Source: Flavobacterium saliperosum (GTDB taxonomy: Bacteria; Bacteroidota; Bacteroidia; Flavobacteriales; Flavobacteriaceae). Taken from it: a DNA stretch of 47,187 bases. The stretch is taken from positions 86,293-133,479 of the forward strand of contig NZ_FMTY01000007.1 in NCBI RefSeq assembly GCF_900100625.1, written 5' to 3'. Within the stretch, counting starts at the first letter, position 1. Every line of letters begins with the position of its first letter. A model generated the notes under the pieces. It ran no database searches and was not told where the DNA came from. It worked only from the letters and a program-made list of their open reading frames with translations. A program made the position numbers and the translations under genes. Positions 34,610 through 44,115 of this stretch are shown in pieces.

Positions 34610-36661
34610 ATGAAAAAAATTACCAATTGCGGTTTTTTTGCCTTGTTGTTAAGTGGTTTGATGACTGTCTCTGCTCAGGGACAAATCAAACAAAAGCAAG
34701 GTAAGGCGCCAAAAACTTTCGGACAGGTTATTGCCGAAAGAAATCAACAACCTCATGCAGGGCATATACGATGTATGTCGACCGAATATGAAGACCAGTT
34801 GCAGAGTAAATTTCCCAACCGACTTACCAACGAGCAATTCGAAAATTGGCTGGCTCCGAAAATTGAGGAGTTTAAGAGAAAGAATGCCGGGAAAAGAGGG
34901 ATTAACGCTGTTATCAGAATTCCCGTTGTCGTTCACGTAATTCACAATGGGGATGCTTATGGAGCGGGAGAAAACATTCGTGACGAGCAGGTTATTTCAC
35001 AAATTACGGTTTTGAATCAGGATTACCGAAGAATGTTGGGAACACCGGGTTACAATACGAATCCTGTTGGTGCCGATGTTGAAGTGGAATTCTGTTTGGC
35101 TCAGCAAAACCCAAGCGGCGGTGCTACCAATGGTATCAATCGTGTAAATTTAAACACAGCCAGTTGGACCCAGTCCGGTGTTGAGGGTACTTTAAAACCA
35201 AGCACAATCTGGGATCCTACCCGTTACCTTAACATGTGGACCGCCCGTTTCAGTGGTGATTTGAACGGTGTGTTAGGTTATGCGCAATTCCCGAGTAATT
35301 CAGGATTAACAGGATTAAATGCTAATGGTGGTCCCGCTACTACAGACGGGGTTATTATGGCTTACAATGCCTTTGGATCCAGTGCATTATACCCAGGTGG
35401 AACTTATGCCGCGCCATATGACAGAGGTAGAACAACAACTCATGAGGTAGGACACTGGTTAGGTTTACGTCACCTTTGGGCAGAAGACGGGGCAGCGTGT
35501 GTGGCTGATGATTATTGTAATGACACACCAATGGCTGCCGATCCGAATTTTGGTTGCGCAACAGGAAATAATTCCTGTCCGGCTGCTCCCGGTAACGATA
35601 TGGTTGAAAACTATATGGATTATTCCGATGATACCTGTATGAATATCTTTACCCAAAATCAGAAAACGAGAATTCTTACTGTTTTGGCCAATGCCACCAG
35701 AAGAAGTACTTTAGGAGCTTCCACAGCATGTAACCCTCCTGTGGTGTATGGATTTGACGGGTCTTTGGATATTACAAATCTTAATTTAGCTGCGTGCCAA
35801 AACTCTTTTGCGCCTACTTTAACATTAACGAACATAGGTACTACAACTCTTACTAGTGCTGTGATTACCTATAACATTGATGGTGTAAATCCACAGAACT
35901 ATAACTGGAACGGAAGTTTGGCTAACGGAGCTTCAACAGTTATTACATTGCCAACATTAACCACGACCAGCGGTGCTCATACATTTAACACCTCTATATC
36001 TACAGTTAATGGTGTGGCCGACCAAAATGGTGCAAATAACACTAAATCGGCTAACTTTACCGTGTCAATTTACAGTTCGACACAGGTTAACTTTACGTTG
36101 CAAAGAGATTCTTATGGTTCCGAGACTACATGGACATTAAAGAACAGTGCTAACGTAACGTTATATTCCGGTGCAGCGACTGCGGATGCGAATCCAAGTA
36201 TGCCTGCAGTTTTCAATCAGACGTGGACATTGGCAACTAACGAATGTTATACTTTTACAATTAATGATTCTTATGGTGATGGTATTTGCTGTAGTTACGG
36301 AAACGGGTTCTATGAGTTAAGAACTCCAACAAATGAACTGATTGCCAGTGGCGCTGAGTTTAGCACATCCGAATCCAAATCCTTCAAGATTGCGGTATTA
36401 AGTGCTGCCGATTTCAACAGCGATAATTCGGTGAGTTTGTATCCGAACCCAACTAACGGTGTTTTAAACATCAATATGGGTGAACTAGGATTACCGGATA
36501 GCTATACAATCATTAACAGCATCGGTCAGACGGTAATGGTTAAAGAAAAAGTATCTCAATCGGATCTAACGGTTAATACTTCCGGATTATCCAACGGTGT
36601 TTACTTTGTTAAGATTGATAAAGACGGTTCTTCAAAAACATTGCGTTTTATCAAGAACTAA
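34610..36661 (+). CDS. Second secreted M43 metalloprotease, paralog of the first, with CARDB and T9SS domains
   Basis: This 683-residue paralog has a signal peptide (MKKITNCGFFALLLSGLMTVSAQG) and a prodomain with GHIRC (cysteine about residue 55) and PNRLTNEQFENWLAPKIEEF. The catalytic HEVGHWLGLRH (histidine about 278) and Met-turn region ENYMDYSDDTCM follow. After the protease come a CARDB-like domain (TLTNIGTTTLTSAVITYNID to QNGANNTKSANF), a segment with INDSYGDGICC that resembles a calcium-binding jelly roll, and a T9SS tail (LYPNPTNGVLNINM). The N-terminal 390 residues are close to the upstream gene while the C-terminal modules differ. I placed the start at the second ATG, ahead of the charged-then-hydrophobic signal. 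Confidence 0.94.
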   Translation: MKKITNCGFFALLLSGLMTVSAQGQIKQKQGKAPKTFGQVIAERNQQPHAGHIRCMSTEYEDQLQSKFPNRLTNEQFENWLAPKIEEFKRKNAGKRGINAVIRIPVVVHVIHNGDAYGAGENIRDEQVISQITVLNQDYRRMLGTPGYNTNPVGADVEVEFCLAQQNPSGGATNGINRVNLNTASWTQSGVEGTLKPSTIWDPTRYLNMWTARFSGDLNGVLGYAQFPSNSGLTGLNANGGPATTDGVIMAYNAFGSSALYPGGTYAAPYDRGRTTTHEVGHWLGLRHLWAEDGAACVADDYCNDTPMAADPNFGCATGNNSCPAAPGNDMVENYMDYSDDTCMNIFTQNQKTRILTVLANATRRSTLGASTACNPPVVYGFDGSLDITNLNLAACQNSFAPTLTLTNIGTTTLTSAVITYNIDGVNPQNYNWNGSLANGASTVITLPTLTTTSGAHTFNTSISTVNGVADQNGANNTKSANFTVSIYSSTQVNFTLQRDSYGSETTWTLKNSANVTLYSGAATADANPSMPAVFNQTWTLATNECYTFTINDSYGDGICCSYGNGFYELRTPTNELIASGAEFSTSESKSFKIAVLSAADFNSDNSVSLYPNPTNGVLNINMGELGLPDSYTIINSIGQTVMVKEKVSQSDLTVNTSGLSNGVYFVKIDKDGSSKTLRFIKN

Positions 36662-36682
36662 TAGTTTTAAAATAGGATTATT

Positions 36683-36714
36683 AAAGAGGATTGATTTTTC
36701 AATCCTCTTTTTTT
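36683..36714 (+). terminator. Terminator of the second M43 protease gene
   Basis: AAAGAGGATTGA (36683-36694) pairs with TCAATCCTCTTT (36699-36710), followed by T. Confidence 0.9.
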
Positions 36715-36970
36715 GTGCTTTATTGGGGTTGTTTTCTTATCAGTATAGGTTGTTGGGGTTCTTTGAATTCCGGTTAGTTTTAAAGCTGATTTTGAGCTTT
36801 GGCGGGCATTGCTTTCAGTGTGTCCCGATGGAATAGAGTGTAAACACAGCTATAGTGGTTGTCTTCGGTATTCTTCCTTCTTCCCGTTTGTTTTTTTAAC
36901 GCATTAAGTTGGTTTATATACCGAATGGTTTCCTCTGAAAGAAGATGGGATTGTAGTGTTGTAAAAACAA
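36715..36970. other. Gap between convergent protease genes
   Basis: I see no supported gene, promoter or repeat in this stretch. The short open frames lack signal, family resemblance or codon bias. Confidence 0.6.
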
Positions 36971-36996
36971 AAAAGCCTCGCGTTAACGAGGCTTTT
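36971..36996 (-). terminator. Terminator of the M12B-like protease gene
   Basis: AAAAGCCTCG (36971-36980) pairs with CGAGGCTTTT (36987-36996). It is T-rich on both sides, suitable for the minus-strand gene that ends at 37014 and possibly bidirectional. Confidence 0.8.
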
Positions 36997-37013
36997 CATT
37001 TTTTTAAAAGGAA

Positions 37014-40000
37014 TTATTTTATGATAATGCGTTTTGTTGTTTTGTTGTCACCATCCTGAACGGTTACCAAATAAGTTCCTGCCTGAACATTATTTAATCG
37101 CAGATTCTGATTGAAGGTGCCTGTATTCTGATACGTTTTTTCAAAAATAACTCTTCCGCTGATATCGTGGACATTTATTTTGATTTCATTTCCGGAAGCG
37201 GATTCGAATTGGATATTGAAATCACCATTATTTGGATTCGGGTAAATAACGAAATTCTTAAGGGCGTTTTCGTCTACTCCGGCAGTTTGAACGGTGCAGA
37301 TGTTCAGACTCCAGCTGTTTAACGACCCTCCATCCTGATTAAAGGCATCAAAAATTCGCAATGTCCAGGTGCCGGTAGATGACTGTCCGTTGAACGCAGA
37401 CAGTAACTGGGAGGATTTTACGGTTCCTGAAATACCCGGATTGGTACCGCAAACAACGTTTGCTCCGTCATCGTCAAAAGTGGCAATGATATTCTGGATG
37501 CTGTTACTGGTACAAGGTTGTGCAAACAACTGTACCTGGGTTCCGGAAGGACTTATTAATGTGGCGGTCATATCGTTAATCCAGGTATGGCTTACATTCA
37601 TAGTCACGTTAACATCGCCAATCGTTCCTCCGGCCGGAATGTTTAAAGTGGAATTGATTGTTACGTTTGCAGTGGTTGCGATTGTTAGCGGAACATTGGT
37701 TGAAGCCGTTGTGCCGCAGTTAATTGTGCCTGTTGTGAATTTATTGGCCGAACTATACGTTCCGCTGCAAGAAACGTTTTTAGGTAAAACTCTCCAGTAA
37801 TAATCTGTTGCTTGTGATAGGCCGGAAACAGAATAAGTGGTGGAAGTTGTATTTCCTGAGCTGATAATGTTTGTGAAAGCTACGTCTGTTGCAACCTGTA
37901 TATCATACGAAGTCGCATTGACGTTTGCAGCCCAAGTCAAGTTTAAGCTGGTTCCTTGTCCCACGGCATTGTTAACTGGTGAAGTAAGTGACATTGTTCC
38001 GAAATTTGAATTGAACAATTCGAAATAATAAGGAACCGTTTTTGTTGTTGCCCCTGAAGTTGCTGTTACGATAATGTTGTACATACCTGCAGTGTTTCCT
38101 GCGGTGTTACTGATTGTCATGGTTACGCTTCCGTTTGTGCCACTCATCGAGGTTGGTGAGAAAGCAACCGTTGAACCAGCAGGGTTTCCTGTCGCACTGA
38201 ATGTTGTGGTAGCGTTAAATCCACCCAAAGCTTTATAGTCTATGGTGTAGGTAACGTTTGCACCCTGACATGCGGCCTTGTTTTGTTCTCCTGCAACCCC
38301 ATTGAATGCAACTGCAAATGTGGTTGCTGGTGCGGTAATAGTGAAATTGGTGTTGGATACATCATAAAAGATGTTATCCCATCCTTGTACCATTATTCTG
38401 TTGGTGGTTCCGGGAGTATTTGGAATCGTAATGGTTTCGCTTCCATCATTTGGAACTTTGCTTGCCAATAAGGTCGAAAAGTTGTTTCCGCCGTCTGTAG
38501 ACAGATAGATGTCCACAAATTTAGCATTGATTCCGTTTACGTCGGTGCCGGCCACATTCCAGGTCACGGTTTGATTTGTTCCGGCTTGCCAGGAAACGTT
38601 TGTGTTGGGGATGTTCAAGACAAATGGCCCAGCAGTTCCGTTAACGGTAACTTTCATTAAGTCGGTAGCGGTTTGTCCTAACGCCGCGTTGTTGTCTCTT
38701 ACGGTTAGCGAGAAATTTAAATCCCTTCCAACCGAAGGACACACTTCCCAGGTGTTGGATGTGTTTCCGGCAAGAACCGTTGCTTTATTCGGCATGTAAC
38801 GGATAGGAGAAGTTGTTCCCCACAGTGATCGGAACATTGGTCCCACTGCTCTGGTTGCTGTTGGCGCCGCTGTTGAATTAGGGTTCCCGGGGTCATTTTG
38901 TTCCCAATTGTAAGTTACGGGATCCCCATCCGGATCAGAACCCTGACCGATTAGCATAAATGCGGTAGATCGTGGTATTACGTAATCCCTTCCGGCATTT
39001 GCGGTAGGTGGATTGTTGCTGAAATTTGTGATTTGGGGACAAGACGAACTTATTCCGAATTTCACATTTTCCATGATATCTCTGATGTTCACATAGGCGA
39101 AATAAGCATCACTGTTATTTTGAACGTTGGTGTTGCAAATTCCGGCATAGGCCATAATGGTAGAACCCGATCCCGGTTCAACTTCTGTTAAGCCGCTTCC
39201 CGAGCGACAACCAGAACTACTCTGAGTATGAAATCCTCCAAACTGGTGCCCCATTTCGTGCGCCACATAATCAATATCAAAAGCATCTCCGGTAGGATTG
39301 GATCTTCCAGTCATACCAGTTCCTTTGTGATTACCTGTAGGATTTGTGTCCGGTCCGCAAACACAGCCGATACATCCCGCATTTCCACCTCCGCTGGTGT
39401 TGAAGTTATGTCCGATGTCGTAGTTGTTAAAACCAATGTTGGCATCGATTGTTATTCCGGTTTGCGTGTTGAATTCACCGTTCCATGGGTCGGAGTTCGT
39501 TGCGCCCAAATAAATGATGGCATCGTTGTTGGCAACAAAAATCATTGTAATGGCCAAGTCGTTTTCATACACCCCGTTAACGCGGGTCATGGTTACCGCC
39601 ATTTGCGCCTGAATGTTTGCTTTTTGCTGGGCCAGGGTGCCGGTTCCCGCGAAAAGATTTCCGTATTCTGCGGTACAGGATTGGGCTAAACGATAGGTTC
39701 TTAATTTTCTGTCGTTGGTATCTTCCCGTTCGTTTGCGTTTGCTCTGCGGTCGTTTTCCAATGACGCCAAATGTTTGGATTCATCCGTAAGGCATTCAAA
39801 AGTTTGGTTGTCTCCAATTAATGAGGCCCTGTTGTAAACGATGTAGTGTCTCCGATCTTCGGTATAAGGATCAATGTAGGCCGTGCTTTTTCCGGCGGAA
39901 AGTACCATGCTGTGCAGTCCCAACTGGGTTACTGAAAACCTTGCCGTTGCAGTTGGGTCATCGATTCCCTTTCCCACATAGGATTTGATCATCGGAAATT

Positions 40001-40319
40001 TTGCTGCCAATTCGGGTTCCATAATCGGAGTTTCCAATACGGAATACTTTTCGATTTCACCGTTAGCGTTCGGCAATTCAATGATAACGTTTGAAGTTCC
40101 CTTAAATTCGCCTCGAACCGGTGAATTTGCCAATTGATTCTTTAAAGACGTCATGTCCAGTTTCCATATTGAATAACGTTCGGGAAAGGAACTTCTTCGT
40201 ACTTTTGCTTCCTGACGGACAGTCTCTTCCTTAATCAAATGCCACACTTTTTTTTCCTGTGCGTGTGAATTTAAAACGGAAAAGAAAGCCAAGACTAAAA
40301 ATAGTAGTTTTTTTTTCAT
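37014..40319 (-). CDS. Secreted reprolysin-like (M12B-type) metalloprotease with Fn3, P-domain and T9SS tail
   Basis: This 1101-residue metzincin has a signal peptide (MKKKLLFLVLAFFSVLNSHA), a prodomain of about 200 residues, then a catalytic domain with HEMGHQFGGFH near residue 353 and an IMAYAGIC Met-turn. Further modules are Ig-like/PKD-like segments, a fibronectin III domain (NLTWAANVNATSYDIQVA, about 790-870) and a proprotein-convertase P domain (VNVTMNVSHTWINDMTATL to SWSLNIC, about 880-1010). The tail VIYPNPNNGDFNIQF with the RIIIK end is a type A T9SS signal. It converges on the two M43 genes. Like them it is exported cargo, here probably folding or stabilised by the P domain. Confidence 0.93.
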   Translation of the reverse strand: MKKKLLFLVLAFFSVLNSHAQEKKVWHLIKEETVRQEAKVRRSSFPERYSIWKLDMTSLKNQLANSPVRGEFKGTSNVIIELPNANGEIEKYSVLETPIMEPELAAKFPMIKSYVGKGIDDPTATARFSVTQLGLHSMVLSAGKSTAYIDPYTEDRRHYIVYNRASLIGDNQTFECLTDESKHLASLENDRRANANEREDTNDRKLRTYRLAQSCTAEYGNLFAGTGTLAQQKANIQAQMAVTMTRVNGVYENDLAITMIFVANNDAIIYLGATNSDPWNGEFNTQTGITIDANIGFNNYDIGHNFNTSGGGNAGCIGCVCGPDTNPTGNHKGTGMTGRSNPTGDAFDIDYVAHEMGHQFGGFHTQSSSGCRSGSGLTEVEPGSGSTIMAYAGICNTNVQNNSDAYFAYVNIRDIMENVKFGISSSCPQITNFSNNPPTANAGRDYVIPRSTAFMLIGQGSDPDGDPVTYNWEQNDPGNPNSTAAPTATRAVGPMFRSLWGTTSPIRYMPNKATVLAGNTSNTWEVCPSVGRDLNFSLTVRDNNAALGQTATDLMKVTVNGTAGPFVLNIPNTNVSWQAGTNQTVTWNVAGTDVNGINAKFVDIYLSTDGGNNFSTLLASKVPNDGSETITIPNTPGTTNRIMVQGWDNIFYDVSNTNFTITAPATTFAVAFNGVAGEQNKAACQGANVTYTIDYKALGGFNATTTFSATGNPAGSTVAFSPTSMSGTNGSVTMTISNTAGNTAGMYNIIVTATSGATTKTVPYYFELFNSNFGTMSLTSPVNNAVGQGTSLNLTWAANVNATSYDIQVATDVAFTNIISSGNTTSTTYSVSGLSQATDYYWRVLPKNVSCSGTYSSANKFTTGTINCGTTASTNVPLTIATTANVTINSTLNIPAGGTIGDVNVTMNVSHTWINDMTATLISPSGTQVQLFAQPCTSNSIQNIIATFDDDGANVVCGTNPGISGTVKSSQLLSAFNGQSSTGTWTLRIFDAFNQDGGSLNSWSLNICTVQTAGVDENALKNFVIYPNPNNGDFNIQFESASGNEIKINVHDISGRVIFEKTYQNTGTFNQNLRLNNVQAGTYLVTVQDGDNKTTKRIIIK

Positions 40320-40347
40320 TTTTAAGTTATTTTGTTAGTTAGTGTGT

Positions 40348-40355
40348 CAAATATA
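40348..40355 (-). promoter_or_regulatory. -7 box of the M12B-like protease gene
   Basis: The minus strand reads TATATTTG, a TAnnTTTG match, about 30 bp upstream of the start at 40319. Confidence 0.6.
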
Positions 40356-40442
40356 TATTTTTTTTCACATTTTTTTTCGTTTTTGATAAAAAAAACACTT
40401 CTAATCTATTGAAAATGAATTCAAAAACTTTTGCTTATCTTT

Positions 40443-40472
40443 TTTGAAATATGATTGCATTGGTTACCTTTG
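40443..40472 (+). promoter_or_regulatory. Promoter of ribF that fixes its start
   Basis: TTTG at 40443-40446, an 18-bp spacer and TACCTTTG at 40465-40472 match both elements well. Transcription should begin near 40479, downstream of the in-frame TTG at 40455, so translation most likely begins at the TTG at 40488. Confidence 0.7.
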
Positions 40473-40487
40473 TGCAAACAAAAACTA

Positions 40488-41432
40488 TTGAAAGTATTTT
40501 CATCCATACAGGAATTCGACATTTCTTCAGCAACCGTGGTTACCCTCGGTACTTTTGACGGGGTGCATATCGGACATCAGCGCATCCTGGAAAAGCTGAC
40601 GACTTCCGCTTCGGTTTTGGGTTGTGAAAGTCTGGTGCTTACTTTTTTCCCACATCCCCGAATGGTGTTGCAGCAGGATGCCGAAATCAAATTGCTGAAT
40701 ACCATTGAAGAGAAAACCGTGCTTCTTGAGAAATTCGGAATCGGAAATTTGGTGGTTCATCCCTTTGATGAACTTTTCTCACAGCTAACAGCGGAAGAAT
40801 TTGTTAAGAATATCTTGGTCGACAAATTCAAAATAAAAAAAATCATTATCGGTTACGATCATCGTTTCGGGAAAAACCGTACGGCCAGTATCGATGATCT
40901 GATTCGGTTTGGGGAACGCTACGGCTTTGAAGTGGAGCAGATTTCCGCAGAGGAGATTGACGATGTTTCGGTCAGTTCCACCAAAATCCGAAATGCTTTG
41001 GACGCCGGTAACATTTTCTTGGCGAATCAGTATCTGGGGTATGATTATTTTTTCTCCGGAACGGTGATTGAAGGCAAAAAACTTGGTCGTACCCTTGGTT
41101 TTCCGACTGCAAACATTGCCGTTGACCATACTTACAAGCTGATTCCGAAAAACGGTGTTTACATTGTGTCATCGGTTATTGACGGTTTAAAGTTTTACGG
41201 GATGATGAACATCGGAATTAATCCTACGGTAGGAGGAGATGTTCAAAGTATTGAAGTGCATTTTTTTGATTTCAATCAGGATTTGTACACCAAAATGATT
41301 ACGGTGTCCATACACGAAAAGATTAGAGACGAAGAAAAGTTTCCTTCCGTTGATGCCTTGAAGCAGCAGTTGGATACCGATAAGCAGACCGCACAGCTTT
41401 ATATTTCTAACCGATTTCTGAATGGTTTCTAA
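40488..41432 (+). CDS. ribF: Bifunctional riboflavin kinase/FAD synthetase
   Basis: This enzyme phosphorylates riboflavin to FMN and adenylates FMN to FAD. The N-terminal FAD synthetase domain has VVTLGTFDGVHIGHQRIL and the ISSTKIR-type motif (VSVSSTKIRNAL). The C-terminal kinase domain has GRTLGFPTANI and NIGINPTVGG. With a start at TTG (40488) the protein begins MKVFSSIQEFD and has 314 residues, the usual size. A promoter at 40443-40472 excludes the longer frame. The leader would be about 9 nt, close to leaderless. The end overlaps the HTTM gene by 11 bp. Confidence 0.95.
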   Translation: MKVFSSIQEFDISSATVVTLGTFDGVHIGHQRILEKLTTSASVLGCESLVLTFFPHPRMVLQQDAEIKLLNTIEEKTVLLEKFGIGNLVVHPFDELFSQLTAEEFVKNILVDKFKIKKIIIGYDHRFGKNRTASIDDLIRFGERYGFEVEQISAEEIDDVSVSSTKIRNALDAGNIFLANQYLGYDYFFSGTVIEGKKLGRTLGFPTANIAVDHTYKLIPKNGVYIVSSVIDGLKFYGMMNIGINPTVGGDVQSIEVHFFDFNQDLYTKMITVSIHEKIRDEEKFPSVDALKQQLDTDKQTAQLYISNRFLNGF

Positions 41433-42723
41433 GTTATTCCGACCGATTGATAACGCCCCTTTGGTTCTGTTCAGGATCTTTTTCGGATTCCTGTTCGCCT
41501 GTGAGACCTTTGGTGCGATTATAACGGGTTGGGTGAGGAATAATTTTGTCGTTACCGAGTTTACGTTTTCCCATATTGGGATGGAATGGTTGCAGCCGTT
41601 GCCCGGATACGGAATGTATTTCTATTATGGTATCATGGGGTGTTTGTCGTTGTTGGTCATGTTGGGGTACAGGTACCGTCTCAGTTTGGGATGGCTTATG
41701 GTGTTGTGGGCCGGAACTTATTTCATGCAAAAAACATCCTATAACAATCATTACTATCTGCTGATGTTGGTGGGATTTATTATGTTTTTTCTTCCTGCTA
41801 ACGAATACGCCTCGATGGATGCCCGGCTAAATCCAAAAATAAAGCGACTTTCCATGCCGGCCTGGTGTTCGTTGGTGATGATTCTTCAGATGGCTATCGT
41901 TTATTTCTTTGCCACCGTGGCAAAATTTTATCCCGATTGGCTCGACGGCACGTATACCAGAATACTTTTTACGGGAATCCGCGATTATCAATGGATGCAC
42001 GGGGTGTTTTCCAACGCTTCGTTTCATGTTTTTATTGCCTATGCCGGGATTGCTTTCGATGGTTTGATCATCCCGATGCTGCTTTGGAAACGTACCCGTA
42101 CTTTAGCAATTATTGTCTCTTTGATGTTTCATCTTTTTAATTCGGTTTTTCTTAAAATTGGGGTGTTTCCATATTTTGCTTTAAGTTTTGCGGTGTTCTT
42201 TTATTCTCCGGAAACCATTCGTGCTTTTTTCTTCAAACGCAAGCCAGTAGTTACGGCTGATTCCGCAATGAACTCCCGAAAGACCTTGTTTTATTGGTTG
42301 TTCGTGCCTTATTTTATTCTTCAGTTGCTTTTGCCGCTTCGGCATTGGTTTATTAAGGGCGATGTTTTGTTCACCGAGGAAGGACACCGGTTAAGCTGGC
42401 GCATGATGCTGCGGGAACGAAGCGGGTTTGTTGTTTTTAAAATCATTGATAAACACACAAAGGAACAGCTGTATTATCCGTTGGAAAAACATTTGACCCG
42501 CAGGCAGATTGACGGAATGTCCACTAAACCCGATATGATTTGGCAGATGGCACAACGTATAAAATCCCACTATCTTCGACAAGGTAGGGAAGTCTGTATT
42601 TATGCCGACTGCAGGGTTTCAGTCAATCAAAAGCCTTTGATCACCCTTATTGATCCCGAAACCGATTTGGCGACTGCCCAATGGGATTATTTTTGGCATA
42701 ACGATTGGATTTTGCTTCATTGA
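41422..42723 (+). CDS. HTTM domain (vitamin K-dependent carboxylase-like) membrane protein
   Basis: This 433-residue protein has at least six to eight membrane helices in the first 300 residues with the HTTM pattern: PLVLFRIFFGFLFACETFG at the start, YNNHYYLLMLVGFIMFFLPA, then IVYFFATVAKFYPDWLDG and FDGLIIPMLLWKRTRT. The last 130 residues form a soluble domain (HRLSWRMMLRERSGFVVFKI). It resembles vitamin K-dependent gamma-carboxylases. Bacterial members have unproven activity. Translational coupling to ribF is suggested by the 11-bp overlap; the link in function is unclear. Confidence 0.9.
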   Translation: MVSKLFRPIDNAPLVLFRIFFGFLFACETFGAIITGWVRNNFVVTEFTFSHIGMEWLQPLPGYGMYFYYGIMGCLSLLVMLGYRYRLSLGWLMVLWAGTYFMQKTSYNNHYYLLMLVGFIMFFLPANEYASMDARLNPKIKRLSMPAWCSLVMILQMAIVYFFATVAKFYPDWLDGTYTRILFTGIRDYQWMHGVFSNASFHVFIAYAGIAFDGLIIPMLLWKRTRTLAIIVSLMFHLFNSVFLKIGVFPYFALSFAVFFYSPETIRAFFFKRKPVVTADSAMNSRKTLFYWLFVPYFILQLLLPLRHWFIKGDVLFTEEGHRLSWRMMLRERSGFVVFKIIDKHTKEQLYYPLEKHLTRRQIDGMSTKPDMIWQMAQRIKSHYLRQGREVCIYADCRVSVNQKPLITLIDPETDLATAQWDYFWHNDWILLH

Positions 42724-42900
42724 TTAGGAAGGGAAGATTGGTTTGCGCTTCTTTTTATCTTAAATGGTTAATTGTGAATGTCTTGGGTGATTTATTCAAA
42801 AACATTTTATAAATTTGTTAAAGGTCTGATTGTCAGAACGGTGAATTAACGTATTCGCTGCGAATTTGTTCTTAGGTTTTTAACTAATAAATGGAATGCT

Positions 42901-43356
42901 ATGTTTAAGTCAAGAGAATTTATAAACGGGTTTATCATTTTTGTGGGAATCGGGATTTACTTCCTCTTTATGGAGGTGTTGGGATTGTCTGATAATTTCT
43001 TTCTGAGAATTCTGAATGTATTCATTATTTTCTACGGAATTAACCGCACCATCAAGGCTAATATTTATGGCGGACAGAATGATTATCTTTTTAATCTCAC
43101 TTCAGGGGCCTTGACGGCTTTTGTAGGTGTAATTTTAAGTATCATAGGCCTAAATATTTACATTCACATCCAAGGCGGGGAAGAGTATATCAAAACCCTG
43201 TCTGAAGCTTTCCTTTTTGGAGGAAGCCCATCGGTTTACCAGTATTGTGCCGGTTTACTTTTTGAAGGGTTGGCATCTTCTGCTATTGCAGCGTTTACCC
43301 TAATGCAGTATTGGAAAGGAAAAACGGTACGCGATGGTCATTTAACCCATGAATGA
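42901..43356 (+). CDS. Unknown four-helix membrane protein
   Basis: This 151-residue protein has four hydrophobic segments: FINGFIIFVGIGIYFLFM, FFLRILNVFIIFYGI, GALTAFVGVILSIIGLNIYI and AGLLFEGLASSAIAAFTLM. I do not recognise a family. The cytoplasmic parts are short. It lies in a plus-strand position convergent to lpxH, with stop codons directly abutting, and 177 bp after the HTTM gene. The gap contains no clear promoter. Confidence 0.75.
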   Translation: MFKSREFINGFIIFVGIGIYFLFMEVLGLSDNFFLRILNVFIIFYGINRTIKANIYGGQNDYLFNLTSGALTAFVGVILSIIGLNIYIHIQGGEEYIKTLSEAFLFGGSPSVYQYCAGLLFEGLASSAIAAFTLMQYWKGKTVRDGHLTHE

Positions 43357-44115
43357 TTAATGATTGAAACGCTTCAACTCGAAAGTGGTTCCGTCAAAAA
43401 CACCGTAGGAAAAATAGCCTATCCAATCGCCCAGATTGAAGTAGTGGGACTCTTCTTTTAATAAGATTTCAAGAGGCAGATGCCTGTGGCCAAAGATGAA
43501 ATAGTCATAGTGTTTGGTTTCCAGTTTTTTCTGCGCATATTGGTAGAGCCATTCGTTCTCTTTTCCCAGATATTTAACATCTTCTTCTCCCGAAATCAAT
43601 TTGTTTTTTACGGAGAGGTATTGGGCTAATTTCACTCCAATGTCGGGGTGCAGCCATCGGAAAAGCCATTTCGAAAACGGATTGGTAAAGACCCTTTTCA
43701 TTCTTTTATACCCTACGTCTCCAGGGCCTAAGCCGTCTCCGTGACCTATGAAAAATTCCTTCCCATTGATAGTGAAGTGTTTCGGCTTGTGATATACTGG
43801 TATGTTCAATTCTTTTTCAAAGTAATCGTACATCCATAAGTCGTGGTTTCCCACAAAGAAATAGACGGGAATGCCACTGTCGCGCAGTTCGGCCAGTTTT
43901 CCCAATACTCTCACGAATCCTTTTGGGACAACGGTTTTATATTCAAACCAAAAATCAAATAGGTCACCCAATAAAAACAAAACATCGGCATCGTGCTTGA
44001 TTTCATCGAGCCAGGCGACGAATTTTTGTTCTCGCGGAAAACTCAATTCAGCGGTGGGTGCGCCAAAATGCTGATCGGAGGCGAAATACGCTTTTTTTAC
44101 GTTAGGGAGTTTCAT
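43357..44115 (-). CDS. lpxH: UDP-2,3-diacylglucosamine diphosphatase (LpxH-type)
   Basis: This calcineurin-like phosphoesterase cleaves UDP-2,3-diacylglucosamine to lipid X in lipid A synthesis. The 252-residue protein has the metal motifs SDQHFG, LLGDLFDFWFE, GNHD, GHGDGLGPGD and the final GHRHLP. The start MKLPNVKKAYFASDQHF is convincing. It stands alone on the minus strand and its stop codon abuts that of the convergent membrane protein gene. Confidence 0.93.
   Translation of the reverse strand: MKLPNVKKAYFASDQHFGAPTAELSFPREQKFVAWLDEIKHDADVLFLLGDLFDFWFEYKTVVPKGFVRVLGKLAELRDSGIPVYFFVGNHDLWMYDYFEKELNIPVYHKPKHFTINGKEFFIGHGDGLGPGDVGYKRMKRVFTNPFSKWLFRWLHPDIGVKLAQYLSVKNKLISGEEDVKYLGKENEWLYQYAQKKLETKHYDYFIFGHRHLPLEILLKEESHYFNLGDWIGYFSYGVFDGTTFELKRFNH

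Noticed and set aside
36597..37059. Two short plus-strand frames between the protease genes
   Set aside because: They start within a coding gene or cross a terminator hairpin and have no recognisable content.
40320..40487. FMN riboswitch upstream of ribF
   Set aside because: The predicted transcript has a leader of only about 9 nt, and no RFN-like conserved elements are seen.
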